A stretch of DNA of 64,000 nucleotides, taken from NCBI RefSeq assembly GCF_013426205.1, contig NC_089425.1:3720001-3784000 (forward strand), read 5' to 3'. Below, in pieces: positions 60,621 to 64,000 of the stretch. The position numbers and the translations under genes are program-made. Each line of letters begins with the position of its first letter. Within the stretch, counting starts at the first letter, position 1. This DNA is from Metarhizium brunneum. Taxonomy: Eukaryota > Ascomycota > Sordariomycetes > Hypocreales > Clavicipitaceae. The notes beneath the pieces are model-generated. The model did not search any database. It worked only from the letters and a program-made list of their open reading frames with translations, and was not told the DNA's origin.

Positions 60621-61160
60621 ATGAAGTTCGCCGCCCTCGCCCTCCTCGCCCTCTCGGGCACCCACGCGGCCATCCTCCCCCGCGCAGGCGACCACGACCT
60701 CCCCAAGTGCCTCAACGACGTCACCGGCTCCATCACCAAGCTCGACGCCGAGACCAAGGCCTTCGAAGGCACCATCCAGCCCGTCGTCAACGCCACCGAC
60801 GCCGTCACCGCCAACATCCAGACCTGCCAGGCCATCGTCGACAACTCGGACCCCATCGGCCTCGCCGGCGCCCTGGTGCTCCTCAAGCCCGTCCAGGAGA
60901 TGGACAAGTCGGCCAAGAGACTCCTCGACGCCGTCAAGGAAAAGGTCGACGCCGTCAAGAAGGCCAAGAAGTGCGGCCTGGCGCGCGAGAAGATCGGCGC
61001 CCTGTGCACCGCCGGCCGCGCCCTCACCCAGTCCATCTGCAACAAGATCAGCCACAGCATGGCCAGGAACATCGCCAAGCGACACGCCGCCAAGATTGAG
61101 AATCTGCTCACCCAGTCGCAGGAATTGTTTGAGCAGGGCAAGTGCGACGACGCGGAGTAG
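60621..61160 (+). CDS. Hydrophobic surface-binding protein A (HsbA)-like
   Basis: An intronless 179-residue protein starting in CAACCATGAAG. The start is the internal ATG because the sequence before it is a TATA-containing promoter; a longer open frame upstream is spurious. Residues 1-16 form the signal peptide (MKFAALALLALSGTHA) and a dibasic-like LPRAG follows. The rest is an alpha-helical HsbA/mannoprotein domain: DVTGSITKLDAETKAFEG, IQTCQAIVDNSDPIGLAGAL, KKCGLAREKIGALC. HsbA proteins bind hydrophobic surfaces and recruit lytic enzymes such as cutinases; in insect pathogens they are implicated in cuticle contact. Codon use is strongly C-ending, suggesting high expression. Confidence 0.88.
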   Translation: MKFAALALLALSGTHAAILPRAGDHDLPKCLNDVTGSITKLDAETKAFEGTIQPVVNATDAVTANIQTCQAIVDNSDPIGLAGALVLLKPVQEMDKSAKRLLDAVKEKVDAVKKAKKCGLAREKIGALCTAGRALTQSICNKISHSMARNIAKRHAAKIENLLTQSQELFEQGKCDDAE

Positions 61161-62041
61161 GGGATTGTACGGCGTTGACGGAAGAGTCAAGTCGGGGCAA
61201 GGTCGGTTGTGCAACGAGACGGCATGGGGAGCCTCGGTGTGGAAAGGAAAGCAAGTACTCTAGAGAAGAGTAGCATTAGGAACACTGAATTCATCAAAGC
61301 TTTCATATACTTTTGCCCACCTTGTGCTGATTAGTCCTGTCCAGTGTATATATTTGTCACCCGTGAAATGATTCAGATGGCAAGACGCTCACTCGCTCGA
61401 TAGTCATTGCCGGAATGTAATTTAGAACGCCGTGGCAAACTGCTCACAGTGACGGCCTCGAGTCTCGGAATCCACTAGTACAGCTTGCTTATATGACATT
61501 GTAACACCAAGACGTGTTTGCCCGTTGTGTCGTATTACACGTGAGCTTTTGAATCTGTGTGGGACTCCATGTTTTATTTGTGCCATTCAATGAGTCGGCA
61601 AGCTGTTGGAAATAGTAGAGCAATTTGATCGTGTTTAATTGAATTGATTCATCATGTTGATCATCAGGGTCCCCTTTTATACTTACATGTGTATTCAGAG
61701 CCCCTAAAAACCACCAGAGTGCTAGGGCTCCTTATGACCCAAGCCCTTGAAAAAGCAACCATCGAGACCAGCAGGCTCAAAAGAGTCCTGTTTGTTCCAA
61801 CACAAGCGATAGGCCCATGCAGTGTCCACTATGCGATAACTACTGCGCATCAAATACCAACTGGACCGGTCTGCTTGTCCGGGAAAAAAAAAGGCTGCCT
61901 TGTAGCAATACTGAACTACGGGATGCAACGAGACTGTTTGTGAGCGGAAATAAGGGCATGATACGCTTGAAAAGGGGCTGTTTCCAAAACAAAAACAACT
62001 ATAATCCTAGCCGCCGAATCGTGACTCTATTTGTGCTGCGT
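61161..62041. other. Convergent 3' flanks
   Basis: About 0.9 kb between the HsbA-like gene (plus) and the glutaminase gene (minus), so both genes terminate into it. No gene recognised. Confidence 0.55.
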
Positions 62042-64000
62042 CTATTTCTTCAGCGCAAGCAACGAGAACGTGCCGCCCACCACAGGTCTCGCCGTGAATT
62101 GAAGACCCCCAGGATAGCCACCAGTATTCACGTCGTACAGGTCTGTAAAGGCACGCCAGGTGGGCGTCTCGTTGATCCATCTGGCAATCTTGGAGATGAA
62201 CATGTTCTGCGTTTCGGGCTTGGCTACAGCGGCCGCGAACAGCTCCCAATCCACCTTGGTCCAGACGTTGCGCGTGTCGAGAATAACGCCATATTCCTTT
62301 TGCGTCTTGAGGTAAAAGTCGCTTTGCATGTCGTAGATTTCCTGGGGAATAAAGTCGAGACCTAAAAGCTTGTCTGGGTAGATATTGTAGAGGAGACCTG
62401 GCACCCCATGTGTTAGCTCTCCCTAGTGACTATTGATGAGCGTGCAGTGCGCGTACCGTAAGAGTCTTTGTTGTCATACTGCAGCATGCTATGCCCGGCC
62501 TCGGCATTGACGCCATGCTCAGTCCAGAATTCAAGGTATTCCTTGGCCAGAGTAGAGTATTTGCTACTCTCGTCTTCGAACCCGGCCCGGGTGGCGACTT
62601 CGGACATGGCTTGGAGGGCAATGATGCCTTTGATGGCCAGATTGGTCTGGTTACTATGGTCACATGGTTAACTTGGGACTCGTCTTCACGTGGCTTTGGG
62701 CGAGACTTACGCAAGGTGGCCAGCAAAGTCATCGGTAGAGAGCTGGCTCGCAGGGATCTTGGCGTCGTCTATCATGTACTGAGCCCATTTGACGAGCAAA
62801 TCCCAATTGGCCGAAAGATATTCGTCGTCATGCTTCATCTGAGAATAGGCAAGCATCATGATAATCATGTTGCCGCACTCCTCCAGGGGCATGTGTTCAT
62901 CGTTCCCATCAGCGTAGCCAAGGGCCCTGGGAAAACGCCCCAAGTCGTGCTGTGCAAAGTCATTCGGATAGTGGTATCGGTCATTGAGCAAAAGAGGCTC
63001 GAGAAGATACTTGAGCAGGTTCGGGTTCAAGTACAAGAGGATGGGGAACGCAGGGAAGATGACGTCAACAGTTTGAATGTCACTATTTGACGAAATTTCT
63101 TTGAGGAAAATTAAAGGATTGTCTGGGGTGCCTGTGTATGCGAGGGCACCAAAGGTTTGTCGAAGAGATAGAGTGGTGATTGTTGCATAGTCCTGGCCAG
63201 CAGCAGCAACAGAGTCTCTCTGGATGCGAAGATCCAATCGATTGGCAGCATGCGTGGCATTGTCGTAGTCGTGGTAGAAAAATGGGACTAGGTCATTCTC
63301 CTGAAAATATGAAGCCCATAGAGATGGCACGCTCTGCGGGTCTGCAGCCTCCCCAACCCACTGAATACTGTCCCGTTGGGCCACCCCGATGGTAAAGACA
63401 GTCTCGGCCCATCCGCCCTTGACAGTGCCTAGATCACGGGAAAGGGCAAAGACGGGCCTTTGGTCCCCGGTCAGCAGTGTTTCCAGTGATGTCAAGATGC
63501 AATAGAGTTTTGACTCACCACCTGTCATTGACGGCGCGGAACAGGTTGTCAACCCGGTTGTCCAGCGACCCCTCTTGGAGGAATTGCCCGCGTACATCCA
63601 CGTCAGAACCAATCTTGTAGCTTACACCACTCTGGTCACCAGTGGACCAGTACCAAGTGCCCCAAGCTGCATTTTCTCCATCCTCCTGGAAGACGGTCTC
63701 TTTCTGTTTCCAGAACCTGTGGCTACGCACGCCATAATTGGATGAAGTATCCCATTCAACCACTGCTCCAGTGTCGCCCGATGCCCATTCTGAGAACACG
63801 TACGTCAGCAGAAAGCTCACAGCCACGGGTGTCAAGGGTGCCAAGGGGCTCTGACTGACCTCCCGACACGTCGGAATAGACTTGCACTCTGTGCGACTTG
63901 CCGTCGCGAGATTTAACAGCAACGTTGATGTATGAAAAGGGGACAGATTGGCGCCTCAAGTCGTCTGGGTAGACGGGCGATAGAAATTCCACTCGCATGT
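62042..64000 (-). CDS. gtaA: Secreted fungal glutaminase (GtaA family), 5' end outside window
   Basis: Five exons are visible on the minus strand: 64000-63860, 63789-63519, 63457-62711, 62653-62457 and 62397-62042, with introns of 70, 61, 57 and 59 bp. They give about 569 C-terminal residues of a family usually near 690; the signal peptide and first ~120 residues lie right of the window. The order is an N-terminal beta domain (VEFLSPVYPDDLRRQS, VQVYSDVSGEW), a middle segment (DYATITTLSLRQTFGAL), the glycoside-hydrolase-like helical region (LPLEECGNM-type, PLEECGNMIIMMLAY), and ending WINETPTWRAFTDLYDVNTG. Fungal GtaA hydrolyses L-glutamine to glutamate and ammonia outside the cell. The Met at 63998 is internal, not the start. 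Confidence 0.93.

Noticed and set aside
60417..61214. 265-codon minus-strand open frame over HsbA
   Set aside because: Leu/Gly/Asp-rich antisense shadow of a C-ending codon-biased gene.

Overview
The window looks like nuclear DNA of a filamentous ascomycete. Genes are interrupted by short GT-AG introns (about 57-120 bp), and single-copy fungal housekeeping genes are present (ATG2, the Slt2/Mps1 MAP kinase, dynactin p25, a Ups1-type lipid carrier, a low-molecular-weight tyrosine phosphatase). They alternate with secreted or surface proteins and gene-poor stretches. A heat-labile-enterotoxin-like ADP-ribosyltransferase, an HsbA-type surface protein, a CFEM/Pth11-type receptor and several cysteine-rich secreted proteins fit an insect- or nematode-associated Hypocreales (Metarhizium/Pochonia-like). 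That placement is inference from gene content; no marker gene was tested.

Layout. 0-6 kb is an accessory zone: a cysteine-rich tail-anchored surface protein, a 175-residue secreted protein built from two tandem copies of one cysteine domain, small hairpin elements, and one unrecognised reading frame. 6.2-8.5 kb holds three copies of a foldback/inverted-repeat element; two of them bracket a short-chain dehydrogenase. 8.8-21.4 kb is a core block: ATG2 (minus), a flavin amine oxidase (plus), dynactin p25 (minus) and a protein with an HW...H...NC pattern resembling permuted papain-fold (LRAT/NlpC-P60) enzymes. 21.4-30.6 kb is nearly empty apart from a DUF3455 secreted protein and an ankyrin-like relic. 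30.7-32.8 kb is the enterotoxin-A-like gene. 34.2-41.9 kb is a second core block, all on the minus strand: Slt2-type MAPK, LMW-PTP, Ups1/PRELI, and a secreted serine beta-lactamase-like hydrolase. 42.8-51.1 kb is a decay zone: a cytochrome P450 pseudogene that has lost its haem cysteine, a frameshifted cysteine-rich gene, a 3.5 kb desert, an intact CFEM-GPCR, and a truncated MFS transporter relic. 54-64 kb has an 8-cysteine surface protein with a possible splice switch between two membrane-anchor types, an erythromycin-esterase-family protein, HsbA, and the 3' part of a secreted glutaminase running off the right edge.

How the genes fit together. The core genes serve autophagy (ATG2), cell-wall integrity signalling (Slt2), dynein transport (p25) and mitochondrial lipid transfer (Ups1); nothing suggests they form a cluster. 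The accessory genes are mostly secreted or cell-surface products suited to host or substrate contact. Exon boundaries were worked out by hand from splice signals and reading-frame continuity. No tRNA, rRNA or CRISPR array was seen.
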